Shown one piece after another: positions 23,775-36,200 of a stretch of 64,000 bases of DNA. The notes beneath the pieces were generated by a model. It ran no database searches. It saw only the letters and a program-made list of their open reading frames with translations, and was not told the origin of the DNA. Both the position numbers and the translations under genes were made by a program. The DNA lies in the NCBI GenBank assembly GCA_008921705.1, contig VFFE01007583.1, positions 1,621,496-1,685,495 of the forward strand, written 5' to 3'. This DNA is from Burhinus oedicnemus (taxonomy: Eukaryota; Chordata; Aves; Charadriiformes; Burhinidae). The stretch's first letter is position 1; each line of letters opens with the position of its first letter.

Positions 23775-24787
23775 CTTTAACCATCAACGCCTTGACATCC
23801 AAGTGGCGACCAGTGGCGTTCCTCAGTGGGCATTTTTGGGACTGGTGCTGTTTAACATCTTTGTCAGTGACCTGGACAGTGGGATAGAGTGCACCCTTAG
23901 CAAACTTGCTGACAACACCAAGCTGTGTGGAGCGGTCAACACGCTGGAAGGAAGGGATGCCATCCAGAGGGACCTGGACAAGCTGGAGATGTGGGCTTAT
24001 GCAAGCCTCATGAAGTTCAACCAGGCCAAGGGCAAGGTCCTGCACCTGGGTCGGGCAATCCCAAGCACAAATACAGGCTGGGAAAAGAATGGATTGAGAG
24101 CAGCCCTGAGGAGAAGGACTTGGGGGTGTTGGTGGATGAGAAGCTCAGCATGAGCTGGCAATATGTGCTTGCAGCCTAGAAAGCCAACCGCATCCTGGCC
24201 TGCATCAAAAAAGCATGGCCATCAGGTCGAGGCAAGTGATTCTGCCCCTCTACTCCACTCTGTTGAGATCCCACCTGGAATACTGTGTCCAGCTCTGGAG
24301 CCCCCAACATAATAAAGACATGGACCTGTTGGAATGAGTCCAGAGGAGGGCCATAAAGATGATCAGAAGGCTGGAGCAACTCTGCTCTGAGGACAGGCTG
24401 AGAGAGTTGGGGTTGTTCAACCTGGAGAAGAGAAGGCTCCAGGCAGACCTTATAGCAGCCTTCCAGTACTTAAAGGCAGCCTACAGGAAAGATGGGGAGG
24501 GACTCTTTGTCAGGGAGTGTAGCGGTATGATGAGGGGTAACAGTTTTAAACAGAAAGAGGGTAGATTTAGAATCAATATTCAGAAGAAATCCTTTACTGT
24601 GAGGTTGATGAGACACTGGAACAGGTTGCCCAGAGAAGCTGTGGAGGCCCCGTCCCTGGAGGTGTTCAAGGTCTGGTTGGATGGGGCTTTGAGTAACCTG
24701 GTCTCGTGGGAGGTGTCCCGTGGCCATGGCAGGGGGGTTGGAACTAGACGATCTTTAAGGTCCCTCCCAACTCAAACCATTCTATGA
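23775..24787 (+). pseudogene. CR1 ORF2 remnant: RT core to C-terminus, broken
   Basis: The frame reads the RT segment [20 protein letters not shown], then LADN at 23905-23916 where the family has FADD, so the second metal-binding Asp is Asn and the leading Phe is Leu. The VPQGS block also reads VPQWA. A frameshift lies around 24050-24075. The next frame ends at a TAG at 24177-24179, probably a mutated Gln codon. Another shift follows near the A-run at about 24209, and a TGA near 24335 probably comes from an Arg codon. The final segment is open to the stop at 24785-24787 (GLFNLEKRRLQADLIAAFQY, HWNRLPREAVEAPSLEVFK). The copy cannot encode an active enzyme. Confidence 0.92.
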
Positions 24788-24802
24788 TTCTATGATTTTT
24801 AA
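23775..24802 (+). mobile_element. CR1 LINE, 5'-truncated copy
   Basis: This CR1 starts inside the reverse transcriptase, just before the VPQG-type block (about 23817), and runs to the 3' UTR (GATCTTTAAGGTCCCTCCCA, about 24750) and an ATTCTATGATTCTATGATT tail (about 24780-24798). Its 3' half parallels the copy at 16795-17474 closely enough to suggest the same subfamily. Confidence 0.94.
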
Positions 24803-26407
24803 AACTTTGTGCACTTTAATTCCCAGTGCTTAATGCAGTAATGGGAGGAAAATAACTTACTGGACTTCACTGTTGAAACACAACTATAAATATTCCATTT
24901 TCAAGAGAGTTGTCTTTGAGCTTTGGAAACTAATATATAACAAAACACAGAAGGTAAGTAGAAATGTCCAAAGGTGGTTCTTGTTTTTGCAAGCAGTGAT
25001 TCCATGTCCAGACTATCAAACGGTGTCTCCTGTCCCCTTCAAAAATGATGAAATACCAGTTTTATGTACTAGCGATCTCTGAATTTGCATGTGACACCCA
25101 TTGGAAAGGGTAATATGCAACTGGCTAGTGAATCTTTTTTTTTTAAGGAAAAAAGACATTCAGCTGCCACAGTAAGAGACTAAAGATGACATAATTGTGT
25201 GTTAATACCTGCGTTGTAACTTCAGCTACTCACTAGCGAGTACTTTGCAGGTAAATGTAGCACGAAAAATCAGGAATGCTTGAAATCATATCCATTTTAA
25301 CTTAGTTTTGAAGCCCTAACTAATGGGACAAGTTCTTGCAGAATAAACCTGAAGTCGCTGTAGCATTCTTTGTGAAGGTTGACTAGCCTGTAAGCCTTGG
25401 TTTGAGCTCTGTCTAGGGCCACAGCATCCCAGCTGGCCCCAGCTTGCTTGGAGGTGCCCCCTGCCTGCATAGCCTGGAGTTGAGACAATCAAGAATCTGC
25501 TCCCTGGGAATATAATTGGGCTGAAGTGCGGTTACGCGCTGTGTAGATTAATCTTTCATGATGGTTGCTGAAGTGCAGGACAAAATGCTTGCTTCATTGA
25601 TTTGACACAGGACATACTATTCTCATCACTGTATGATGGGTTCTATGAAATAAAGGATGGATGATTGGTCCTGGCAGGAGACGTGTTCACGAAGTGCCTT
25701 CCTTCCAGCCCCCTGCCTCATCTCTGCTTTTGAACTGAGTCTTCTCAGTGGCAACTGCATCACAGCAGCTCCTGCTAATGCAAGATTAAAGACAGAAGGG
25801 CCCCTTTCTGCTGTATAAGGGGGTCCTGTATTCTATCTGTACACAATCATTCGGTATATGCAGAATGGCTTCTCAAGTTCAAGTTGAATTTGGGAAACCA
25901 TATTTTTCCACTGGACTCTGAATGTTATTTTTGTCAATTGTGTTTCTTTAAATCTGCTGCTTCCCACAAGTCCATTGCAACTATGTTTGAACAGATGTTT
26001 CTTTGCACCCTATATAGTCATCTTCACCAGTGTAAACCTGCTGATTTTGACAGCATTGGTAAATAAAGGGGGGAGAAAAATATTCTTATCAGGGAAAACT
26101 TAGGAAAAAAGGCATTTTCTCTTAGTTAATTAATAAAAGTCAGCAGGAGTTTGCACCTTTTGGAAATCTACATGTGTGTTTTTCTTGTATTTGTTCATTA
26201 TAAGTCTATTTTTAAAAGTTCTTATGGAAAATGTTTAGATCGTTTTACTTACACAGAACTGGAAAATACAAGATCTAAACAAATATAACAAACTGCAAAG
26301 TAGTCAGAGAGGCTAACTTTAGCTTAATGAGCTAATCTTCTGTGTATTCAGTAAAGAAGAAGTCAGAAAGGGAAGGTGTGTGTTGAGGGTAGCATGGGAA
26401 AAGCTGT
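24803..26407. other. Non-coding DNA
   Basis: No gene is seen. A slightly GC-richer patch at about 25380-25500 and another at about 25670-25810 are unassigned. Confidence 0.55.
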
Positions 26408-26516
26408 TTGTGTTGGGTTTTATTTTGTTGGGTTTTTTTGAGTTGTATCTAGACAACCCAAACAAAACAAAAAAAAACCCCAAAACAAACAAAACAAAAA
26501 TCCCAATAAACCAAAC
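26408..26516. repeat. Imperfect inverted repeat, T/G-rich arm facing A/C-rich arm
   Basis: A T/G-rich arm (about 26408-26445: GTTGGGTTTTATTTTGTTGGG and on) is followed, after a short spacer containing TATCTAGA, by an A/C-rich arm (about 26454-26516). The arms are roughly complementary and start with GTTG and CAAC around the spacer. The strand could fold as a long imperfect hairpin. Both arms are simple in composition, so chance pairing or an old tail-to-tail insertion are alternatives. Confidence 0.5.
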
Positions 26517-27184
26517 CCTGAACAACCTTCTCTGTGGACTGTAGGGAGGTCAGAAAATATTTGAGAGTCCTTGTCATGTTGCCTTATTGCAAGACCAAAT
26601 GAGTATGAAAGTAGATATGATACTGACTGTAAATTCACTTTCACAGACATGACTGAACTTGAATATATGTTAGCGTGAAGAGTGTTTCTAGGGAAGCTTG
26701 TTCTCTGCAACATTATCTACTAGTTATTCTTGAGTCTTCACTAAAAAAATAAAATGATTGAATACCTTTCTGTTGAAAGATGTTTAAAATGGGTTTTGTA
26801 ACTGTCATGTTGAGATTTCTTATTGTACATGACTGATTTGAGATTTAATAATATTTCCAATGGCATAGCCAACAGGGAAGTGAAAAATGGCTCTGCGCAT
26901 AAACTGAAAAATAGTTTTTTGCTTCAAAGTGCTAAGTGTCTCTGTAATTGTATCAAATTGAAATACTGCTGCAGCTACAGTAAGATTGTGTAATGAAGCA
27001 CAACTGATTATGCTATAGTTTTCCTAATATTAACATTATTATTCAAATGCAAATACTTGTGTATCTTGTGGGGTATGTGGTAATGAAACTAATTTCTTTT
27101 ATCTTCTGAGTGCTGTGTCTTTTAATTCAACATTTGGTATTAGATCATATTTTCAGATACCAGAGAGAAAAGCACCTGCTTTAA
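26517..27184. other. Non-coding AT-rich DNA
   Basis: Nothing recognisable beyond short chance frames. Confidence 0.55.
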
Positions 27185-27290
27185 AGTAGTAGATTTTAAG
27201 GTCAGAAAGGAACCATAGACCGTTAACCAGCAGCTCCTGTGTTCAAGCGCAGAGGCTCAAAGAGAGGGATTATTTTCAATAGCTAGTCCT
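27185..27290 (-). mobile_element. Possible ancient CR1-type 3'-end remnant
   Basis: The + strand words TTTTAAGGTCAGAAAGGAACC (about 27195) and the following AGCTCCTGTGT resemble, from memory, the antisense 3' end of an old CR1-like family common in reptiles and birds. The match is diverged and short, with no ATTCTATG tail visible, so the assignment is tentative. Confidence 0.3.
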
Positions 27291-30200
27291 TACAGATCCA
27301 ATCTAATAGAGAATTGAATAACTTCCAATCGGTTTTCATGCTAATTGCCTGTGCATCCACTTTTTCTATTTTTTTTGCTTCTCTGTGTGTGTGTGTCCTT
27401 TTACCTAGACAGAGTTGTGCTGCTGAATAATTCTCGGCTGTGAGGCCAGTCTCTCATCTTTCTTACCTATTAGCTATATTCATACCTGTGTCTGGAAGGG
27501 AAGGGAGGCTTCTATGGGGTACGTTTGTCAGTATTTGTGAACTTAAGACGTGATAGAAATCTAGCCATCTGAACCATCAAATTTGTGAAAACTCCTACCC
27601 TAATAACAAGATGAGAGAAATGTGTCCATTCTGAGCAGTTTTCACATGGTGGCTGAAAGACTTGGATAACCAGTAAATGCCACGTGTGCTTTAGTGTCAA
27701 ACATGCAGATAGACGGCTGGCTCCCAGAGCAGAGCTATGAAACCTGTATGAGGCCACTTGGTACCTCTGTTGTGGGGGAGGTGGTGCTGGTGGGGAAGAG
27801 TTTGGTGCTTTGGGGCAGATGGATGAGTCGGGTGCTGACAATGAGTCAAAGTTCATGTGTGGGTATGAAGCGCCTAGAACAAGCCATTGGGGAAATAACA
27901 CGGGTGACACTCAGACACTTTGGGGTCAGGATTTAATACAACCTCTCAAAATGGAGCAGCGACTGAAATCAAATGGGATCTTTTTTCTTGACAACTTTTT
28001 CAATTGACATTACTTGAAGGTTTGGGGTTTTTAATGAGTTTGGGGTTTTTTTGCTATTTTTGAGTGGGAACGAAGGAAAATAAATAAGTGTTTTGGTAAC
28101 ATAAATATTTGCTTTTGTTCCTACTCCATGCTGTGCTTCTCTTCTTGCACATCTGCTTTCACATCCCATCCTCTTCACCTGAAATCTCATCAACAGGATG
28201 ACAACAAATTTTACTGCTGAACTGTTGGATTGTAGCACTGAAAAAGTCCATTTTGCTCACCTCTTCCTTGGTGATGGGAAGAAGAGCTGGGAGAATGTAG
28301 GCAAAAATTAAAAAAGGAATCAATTATGGACAAAGACTTCTTAATAGAAAAGGCAGCTATTTAAAGAACCTTCATAGAAGAATGCATAAGGTGAGTTTTT
28401 CCCTCTAATCAGCTTTGCAAGTCTAGAAATGCCAATATTGTGGACTGTGTGTCAAGTGTCTGGATCTGCAGCTAAGACTTTAATAATCATGGCTGTGAGC
28501 AAATACGAAAAGAAGATCATGGAGTGCAACAGCTCAATATGGGTCCTAGAATGGAACTGAACTGTGTGTTTCTCTCTGGTACTGTTTATTATTGCCACAA
28601 GATAAGAAATGAGGAAATATGCAAGTAATGCCAACAGCAGAAAGGCAGTCAAAATTTCTGGACTATCTAGTCTTTGCTGATTATATCATTATAAAATAGT
28701 ACCATAAAGCCAGAAATCCTAACAAGACAAAAGAGGAAATAGGGAGTGAAATCAAGAGGGTAGCAGGGGAAGCAGGTGAGAGAAAAGGAAAGAACATGAC
28801 GCTTTAGTATTTTTTTTTGCACCTCACTGTGTTTTGCAGACCTCAAGAAATAATGTTGCAACGATTAAGGAAGATGTCCACAGTATTTACTAAATGCAAC
28901 AGTATTTAGAAATCAAAGTATTTGGTACAAGAACAAAACAGAGTTTATAAATTGGCAATGTAAAGTCACTGCTAATGTAGAGTTGCAAGGTGAAGACTTA
29001 TCAGTATTACAGACAAGAAATTAGATAATAAGAATGGACAGGAAGCATCATTTACCAATGGGGAAAGTTTGAGGAATGGCCAAACAGCAATTAATCTGTA
29101 CTGGGGTTGAAAGTAAGTACTGGAGGTCCTTGGGGGCATAGATCTCCTAGAGTATACTGAATTTCAATAACTGAATTACCAACACTTAATATCATCTATA
29201 GTACTCAACTGGGAATCAGCGGATATAAAAAGAAAAGGTTATTCTAGAGAATTTCTAGGATAAATTAATATCAATTAGATTGGTTAATCCAATGATTAGT
29301 TAAAAAAAAGAACAAAATTTGGTAAATTGGAGCAAAAATTTCAGCAAGCAGCAAGCATGTTTTTCTGGTGTGTAGGATTTAGAAGAATAAAGATGACAGG
29401 CTAATGGGAAATCTTTGCCTTTAGTATGATGTCTCTAAAATAGTTAGAAATATAGAAGGGTAAATTTCATCTTTAGCTGTAGTCTGTTACCGAGAAACTT
29501 CATATTTTATGAATTTTTAAGAGTATATTGTAAGCTATGTAATACAAGACTGCTATATCATAGTTGTGATGAAAATAAAACTCTTACTGACAGGTTTCAC
29601 ATCCAACAAGTCTGATTTATGAAGTATAAGTACATGAAATGTCTGCAGTAGTATAGCAGAGATAGTTAGAGAAATTAAATATTCCGAATGATTGGCTGGC
29701 TGGTTTCATTCTTGAAATGACATAACACTTTATTCTTTTTTTGCTATCATTACAAGGAGAGAGTAAAAATCAGTTTGTGTTGGACAAAAGGGAGGAAAAG
29801 GATGAAAAGCAGTTTTGTGATGCAGTGACCACCAAAAGCTGCCCCTCTCCATCTTCCTTTCCTTCTGAGCCATTGCATTGCACGTAGTGCTCAACCATCA
29901 AACAGAAGATGTTCTTCAAAGCTAAGGCACAATAAAAGAAAAATCCATGGTGTCTTTCAAATGTGTTTACAGTCCCAGAAAGTCCAAGGGTACTTGGGCT
30001 TTGTTTTTATCATGGCTGATCTTAAGGATTCTACAGAAGTAAACTTTAACACAAAATTGAGATGCTCAATTGGTAACTCAGCCAGCTAACAAATATCTAT
30101 CTTTAACTATTTCTATCTGGACTTACATCTTTCTGATGATTAGTGGCCTATTTCAGTAGGTTGGAACCATGATGCAGTCCTCATGGTGGTTTTGGGTTTT

Positions 30201-33200
30201 TTTTTTTAACCTTTAATAAAGGCTGTGTCTGTGGGCATATACATGAAATGAATAAAAAAATCCCACAGAGACCAAAGACGCATTTCTTCTCTAGAATAAA
30301 ATGTAGAAATTGGAACATTGTATTTCAACGAAAGAAGATGTGTGAGTAAGCTGCACTCACATCTCACCTCCACAGGAGCTATGGAATTACTGTAGGGGAG
30401 GGAAATCCATAACAGGGAGTAACTTTTTTTTTTTTTTTTTAGAAGAGTTTATAGTGTACCCTCTTACAGCTTTTTGCTCTAAAGGCTTCCACTGTAGGAT
30501 AGGTAGTTAAAACTGGTCATTTTCATCCATTTTCAGCTTAAATGGAAAGCAAATATAGGTGTGGTAAGGAAGATCTATGACTACTATAGCAGGGAGTGGA
30601 TAAGCAGATTTAATTTATATAGGAAAAGCAGAATCTTTTGCAGGTTTGCTGACTATGATAGCCCCACTAATGCAGGTACGTCTTCTGGGGATCTGACAGG
30701 TGCAGGAGAAGTTGGTTTAGTGAACAAAGCAATGAAGGTGTTGACAATTGAACAGGAAACATAATAATCTCTTAGAGTAGCTGCAGAAGAGTACTAAACT
30801 TAGGGTTTTGCGTGCTGAAAACCTAACAATAATGAAGACATTTTTTACTGAGAGCTTGTGCCAATGTACAATAGATCATACAGCTTCTTTGTATTTATCA
30901 TTAACGAGTCAAGTGCGACTATAATCACTTTAATCGTAAACAGTAAGTGATAGCAGAAACCAATTTATTAGTGAATCTTTATCTGATTAACTTGTATCAC
31001 CCTTGTTCAATGTATTATGCTATATATAGATTCTGTGTTCTAGGATCAGCACCAGCAGCTGGGTCTTCAATATTAATAGCAGTAAGTGGCAAGTAGATGG
31101 TGTGTGCTAAAATGAGGCAATATGCTTCTGGCTTTTTCTTGGATGTGCATATTTTGACACTCCTTTGAATTTGTGTAGTGCATCTACTGAAAGTAAGACA
31201 TAACATAATGCATCCTCTTCTTTTGCAAGTTATCAGTTATATGTACACGGTTCTGTAATTCTGTTATCTTGGCTTATGCAGTGGGAGAGATACTAGATGT
31301 AAATATCTTGAGTTGTTTGAAACATTGTTTGTCTTCTATAAACAGTGCCTTCCAGAGATGTGTTTGTTCTTTTCTTTGTTCGCTTTCAGTTCCACCTGTG
31401 TGATCTTTTGGTGTGGGTAAGCTCATAGTAAATACCTTTAAAAATTACTTCATTTTGCAACGTTCAGAAAATTGGGGTTTTAGGCATGCTAATTCAAATT
31501 ATACAGAACACCCCTAGATTCTTTTATATAAGTCTTTATGCAACCTGATTGTTTTAAATGTCTTCCCCTTCCTTTTGTCATTAGTAGTTATATTGCCCTA
31601 TCTCATCTCAGAGACTTTGCATCCTGGATATTTAGATTTATCTCTGTCCCTGTGTCCTGCATCACACATTAAAGCATTATTAGGAACTTGTATACTGCAG
31701 AACTGGATTGAGCTTCTCTTCTGTTAAATGTGCAGATTGTATGTTCATTAACATTGTGGCTAGGATAAGAAGTTTGGATTTTTTCGAAGAATGTCTCCCT
31801 ATTGTCCCCACTAAGCTGCATGTTTTACTTTGCATCCTGACTTAGTTCTAGAGTGAATGTGTTGGGTTACTTCTGCGTGAAGCTAAATCAGATGTCCTTC
31901 AGGTGGTGAGGGGGATTCAGTTCACAGGGCTAGAGTCACCAGTGAAAACTGAAACCCTTAAAATGCATATCATGTGGATTTTAGGTCCCCGGCTACAACC
32001 ATTTCATTCTTTCTGTGGACTCCCACTGCACTGTGCATATCTTTGCATTCTTCTCCTTGTTTCTTCTTCATCACTGATGTTTAGGATTGATAATTTAGTT
32101 ACCTGGAAGCACCCGAGTAGGTCTTTTGAATATTGTACCTTTGCATTTAGAACTTAAGGACTAAAGGATATATTTGATGTTATATGGAAAGTCTGTCAGA
32201 GAAGAAAATACAGTGTTGCTCTTTTGCCAGGCAAAAGCAATAACAAAAATAACAAGGGCATGAAAAGATAAAGCAAGAAAAGTATGTTCTTTGTTATGCT
32301 CCTGAAGTTTAAATTCTCACTTACACTTCTGATCATATTATAGTTATTTTTTAAATTTATGCTGTCACAAGTTTTATGACTACGTAAAATGCAAAGGAAA
32401 AGTTATACAAGGAAGAATAAATGTGGGAAAAATTATTACGTATTGTTCCTCACTTTAGATCTGCCAGAAGAAAAACATCTGCAAGGTGTGTAGTTTTCTG
32501 GTACTTTACAGAAAATTATCTACAAAAGTTACACTGATCTCAAATACAGTACAGTGATATATAAAACTGTATCGGAAGTAACTGAGGTGTGTGTTTTACT
32601 TATGTGTTCCCCTCAGTTTCTTTGAACAAAATGTTCCCTGTAACTTATTTCACAAGTCTTCAGGCCAAAAATCTCTCTTCTGTCTAGATAGGAGGCCTAA
32701 TTTTACACAGATACATTCTAAGAGCCTTCTTTATTTTAATACATGTTCTGCAGGTGTCTGGAAACAGATGTTAATCCTTAAAGTTTTAAAAATAGTCATA
32801 TGATCTATTGGCAAAGTGAGAAAACATCAGTTTGCAATTTTAAAAGCAACCCCGCACATGCAGTGGATTCACTCTTTGTTTTGGATAAATCATATAACTT
32901 TCACATGCATTGGTAAAAATGTCAAACCACTTTTAAAAGAAATGGTTTAGCTAAATTCAGCTGTTATTTGACTACATGAGGAGGCAAGTAAGAAGGCCAA
33001 GAAAACCCATGCTGTAGTCTTGTAAATAAACATATATTTTTTTTACCAAAGCTGAGGCAAAATTTCATTGACAAAATTGCTGTGTTTGCTATTTTAGTTA
33101 AAAAATCAAACCTGACATGACTCATCTCTGAATTTAAGGTCTTAGTAAAGTTGAGCAAGCTTCTTAAGAGCTCAGATCTCTTTACTTATGGGTCCACATT

Positions 33201-33267
33201 AATCTTGCTTTCCTACTTTAGTCCGTTATATTTTTTTTTATAAATCAAGATAAATGTTTTAGTATGT
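27291..33267. other. Gene desert, non-coding
   Basis: About 6 kb of AT-rich DNA without recognisable genes. Minor features are a TG run at 27384-27396, T/G-rich tracts near 28020-28060, a - strand frame at 28452-28652 with hydrophobic composition that I judge to be chance, and a T17 run at 30424-30440. Confidence 0.55.
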
Positions 33268-33288
33268 TTTGGTTGGTTGGTTGGTTTG
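33268..33288. repeat. Short TTGG tetranucleotide repeat
   Basis: TTGG is repeated about four times in a row within TTTTGGTTGGTTGGTTGGTTT. Confidence 0.8.
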
Positions 33289-36200
33289 CATTCAGCTGAA
33301 ACCAGAGAGCAGTCCTGTCTCTCTTGGCATTGCAAAAGTTTGGGCCCAGTCTGGGCTTGAAATGTTAGGTTCTTCAAAACCCAGTGCAAGGGATATAAAA
33401 AGAAAGACATGTGTAAACAGGGGGAAATACGAAGTTCAAACAAACAGGATGTTGGATTGCTTAGGGCTATAAAGTGTACAGTTCCCCTTTCTCCTTTTTT
33501 TTCTGTTTCATTTGTTTCTCCTTTTTTTTGTAGTTGTTTTGTTGTTGTTTTGAGGTTTTTTTAAGAACATTTGACACTTCTTCCCCAAAGAAATAAGTTT
33601 TGGGATAATTTCAAACACCTAGTCCTTGGAGACAGTACATACTTACTGAAGAATTTGTTAAACAACTTGCTTTCTGAAAATACAAGAAACCTGATAGATG
33701 TTATTTTACAGTTGATTCAATGTTATGCAATGTATGAGACTTCCATCTCTTCTGGAAAACTGACAAGAATAAGTTGTCACATTACAGCCTTCATTTTCGA
33801 GAATTTTGTATGCTATAGACTTTTCTAGTATAAGTGATGAAATGGAGAAAAGTCTGTTGTGGAAACCAGTTCAGAAAGCTTCTTCACCACATATGACTTT
33901 CTGTGCATGAACAATGAAAGAAAGAGTGATTTAGCAAAGTAGTATCACACTGACTATAAATCAGCTGCTCCAGGTGCTTAATCCCATGACCCTATTTGCA
34001 TAATCTTATGAACTTTCTTCATGGATTAAAGTTACTCATGCTTTCAAATGCAATACCAACCTTGGGCCATGGTTGAGGTTCATTGCTATAATGTGCTGCT
34101 TCAAGATGCAGCTCTGCTGGTTTCTGTTGACACCCAGTCCTGAGACTGTCCTGGGCTTTTCAGGATGAGCCTTTAATGAGCAAGGGAGCACTAGCACTGT
34201 CAGTATAGTCATACAGTAGTCCTCACTAGAATGGAGGAAGGACCCTTCGTCAAGTTATTTCTGACACGAATTGAGACACGTTTAACAAGCAAAGTGAGTA
34301 GAAGATTTTTGGCACAAGATCTCTGAGCTCTCACCTGACATTGATAAGTAATGGCTCCTAACAGAAAAGTAATTTAGCATCTTTCCCTAGAGTAAAAGGG
34401 TGTTAAGTACATTCACCAGAAAACCTGCAAAAGGCACTACTTAATAATCAGAAATTGATTTTGCAGAAATGCAAAATCTCTTTTACAATGACTTTAAGAT
34501 ACTTATTGACACAGCAGGAAGAATTTGGCTTCATATGCAGAAGACAAACACAATGCCAAGATCACTTACTTGTTAATGAAACACTTGTTCAGAACGAGAA
34601 TTGAGTCCTTAAAGGCTTCATTCTGCCTGAACAAGGCAAATTTCACTTTTAGTTTCTGATATGCAGGCCTCATTCACACTCCTATGCTTCGGTATATAAA
34701 TGTAGCATCAGATCTGGAGTAGTAACAGGGAATCATTTACTCTACCCAACACAAAACAACTCAATCTGTCATCTTGGCTCTCCCAGTTGGTAATGGAGAT
34801 CAGACCACCCACGGGACCTCAGTAGGGTTACTTCTGGCAATCATAAGTGAAGGAATCTTGGGAGACTACACAGGTATCTTGGCCAAGTTAAGCACCTCAC
34901 ATAAAATGTTAGGTGTTATGAATATGTTTCTTAATGGTTCATCATTAATATCATAAATAGATGATTTCCTGGCATGGTAGGGGTTTTGTGCATGTATAAT
35001 AAAGTAGATCTGGCTGCTGGATTTGAGTCCAGGGATAATTGATATCTGTGAATCATAACTAAATTTTATAGCTAATTTCTTTGGTCAGCACAGTGCTCAT
35101 TCAGCATAACATCTAAGACTATGAGGAGATCAGGAAAAAGTATTCTGAAAAATGAGTATGACAAAGAACTAGATACAAATTCATTAAACTGTCTCAAAAA
35201 TTCTGCATTTAATTTGCCCTTATATAGAAATAGCATTTAAATTCATTGCTTCTAAATATTTCATATGCTTCTAATAACCTAATCTACAAATACATGCTGT
35301 GCAGTGCCACCTCTCTCACCCAGATACATTCACAGAAAAGTGCTCTTGTTCTTTTTATTTTGATTCTTCCTATTTTTACAACATATACTGTTATGTTCTT
35401 TTTCCATAAAAAAACCTGCTTAGAGCAGTTCTAGGGACATTGTTGAAAGCCTTTTATTTAAATTGAAACATATTTGTTTTTTGAAACTGTAGCATATTCA
35501 ACATTTGCACTCACATCTTGTCCTCTGTGTCCAGTTAGCTTCATGTTATGGTGGTCTTCATAGACTCTGCTAGACAAAGAAGGATTTGGCCTCATTCTGA
35601 TCTGCTCCAAAGACCATCAAAATCATAGGAGAAAGCTTCCAGTGACGTGAATTGGTTTTGGATCAGTCTTTTTGAAGATTATTTTTTTATTATGTCAGAT
35701 GTTTTTTCTGATTAGTAAAATATTCTGATCTCCACTTCCTCCACTGTTTGGGATCTCAGAACCTGAAAATTATTTAAACCTTTGAAGACTTTCCTCTTCT
35801 GTATTAGTAATGCTTATTGCAGAATTCTTTTTGTTCTCATTAAATCAGAGTCCTTTTTAACATTGTTTAGCATGCTATAATAGTAAATTAAACCTCTCTA
35901 TCTTCTAGATATTTGGTAATGTTAATTTAAAACTTCTTGGGCTTTTAACTGGTCCTTAAGGGTGAAATTTGAAGGCAAATATTCATTGATTAGCATCAAA
36001 TGTGTGCCTCTTAGCATTCTCTCTGTCAAGCTTCACCTGCCAAAACCCACGTGAAACTTCTAGTTTGGGAAATCAGCAGACACCTTTGTTCTACTCTAAT
36101 GAAGAAAAATATGGTCATTAGTGTGGCTACTGTTTTTAATATTTAAACTTATTGTTGAAGGGATTATTGTTGCAGTGTTAGTCTTTCTGACAGAACCTAC

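Noticed and set aside
23764..24727. Several - strand frames of 67-93 codons
   Set aside because: All are antisense to the CR1 copy at 23775-24802 and carry no family features of their own.
28452..28652. 66-residue - strand frame with two hydrophobic stretches, resembling a membrane protein
   Set aside because: Short Leu/Phe/Ile-rich frames arise readily from T-rich strands. No family signature, splice site or start context supports it.
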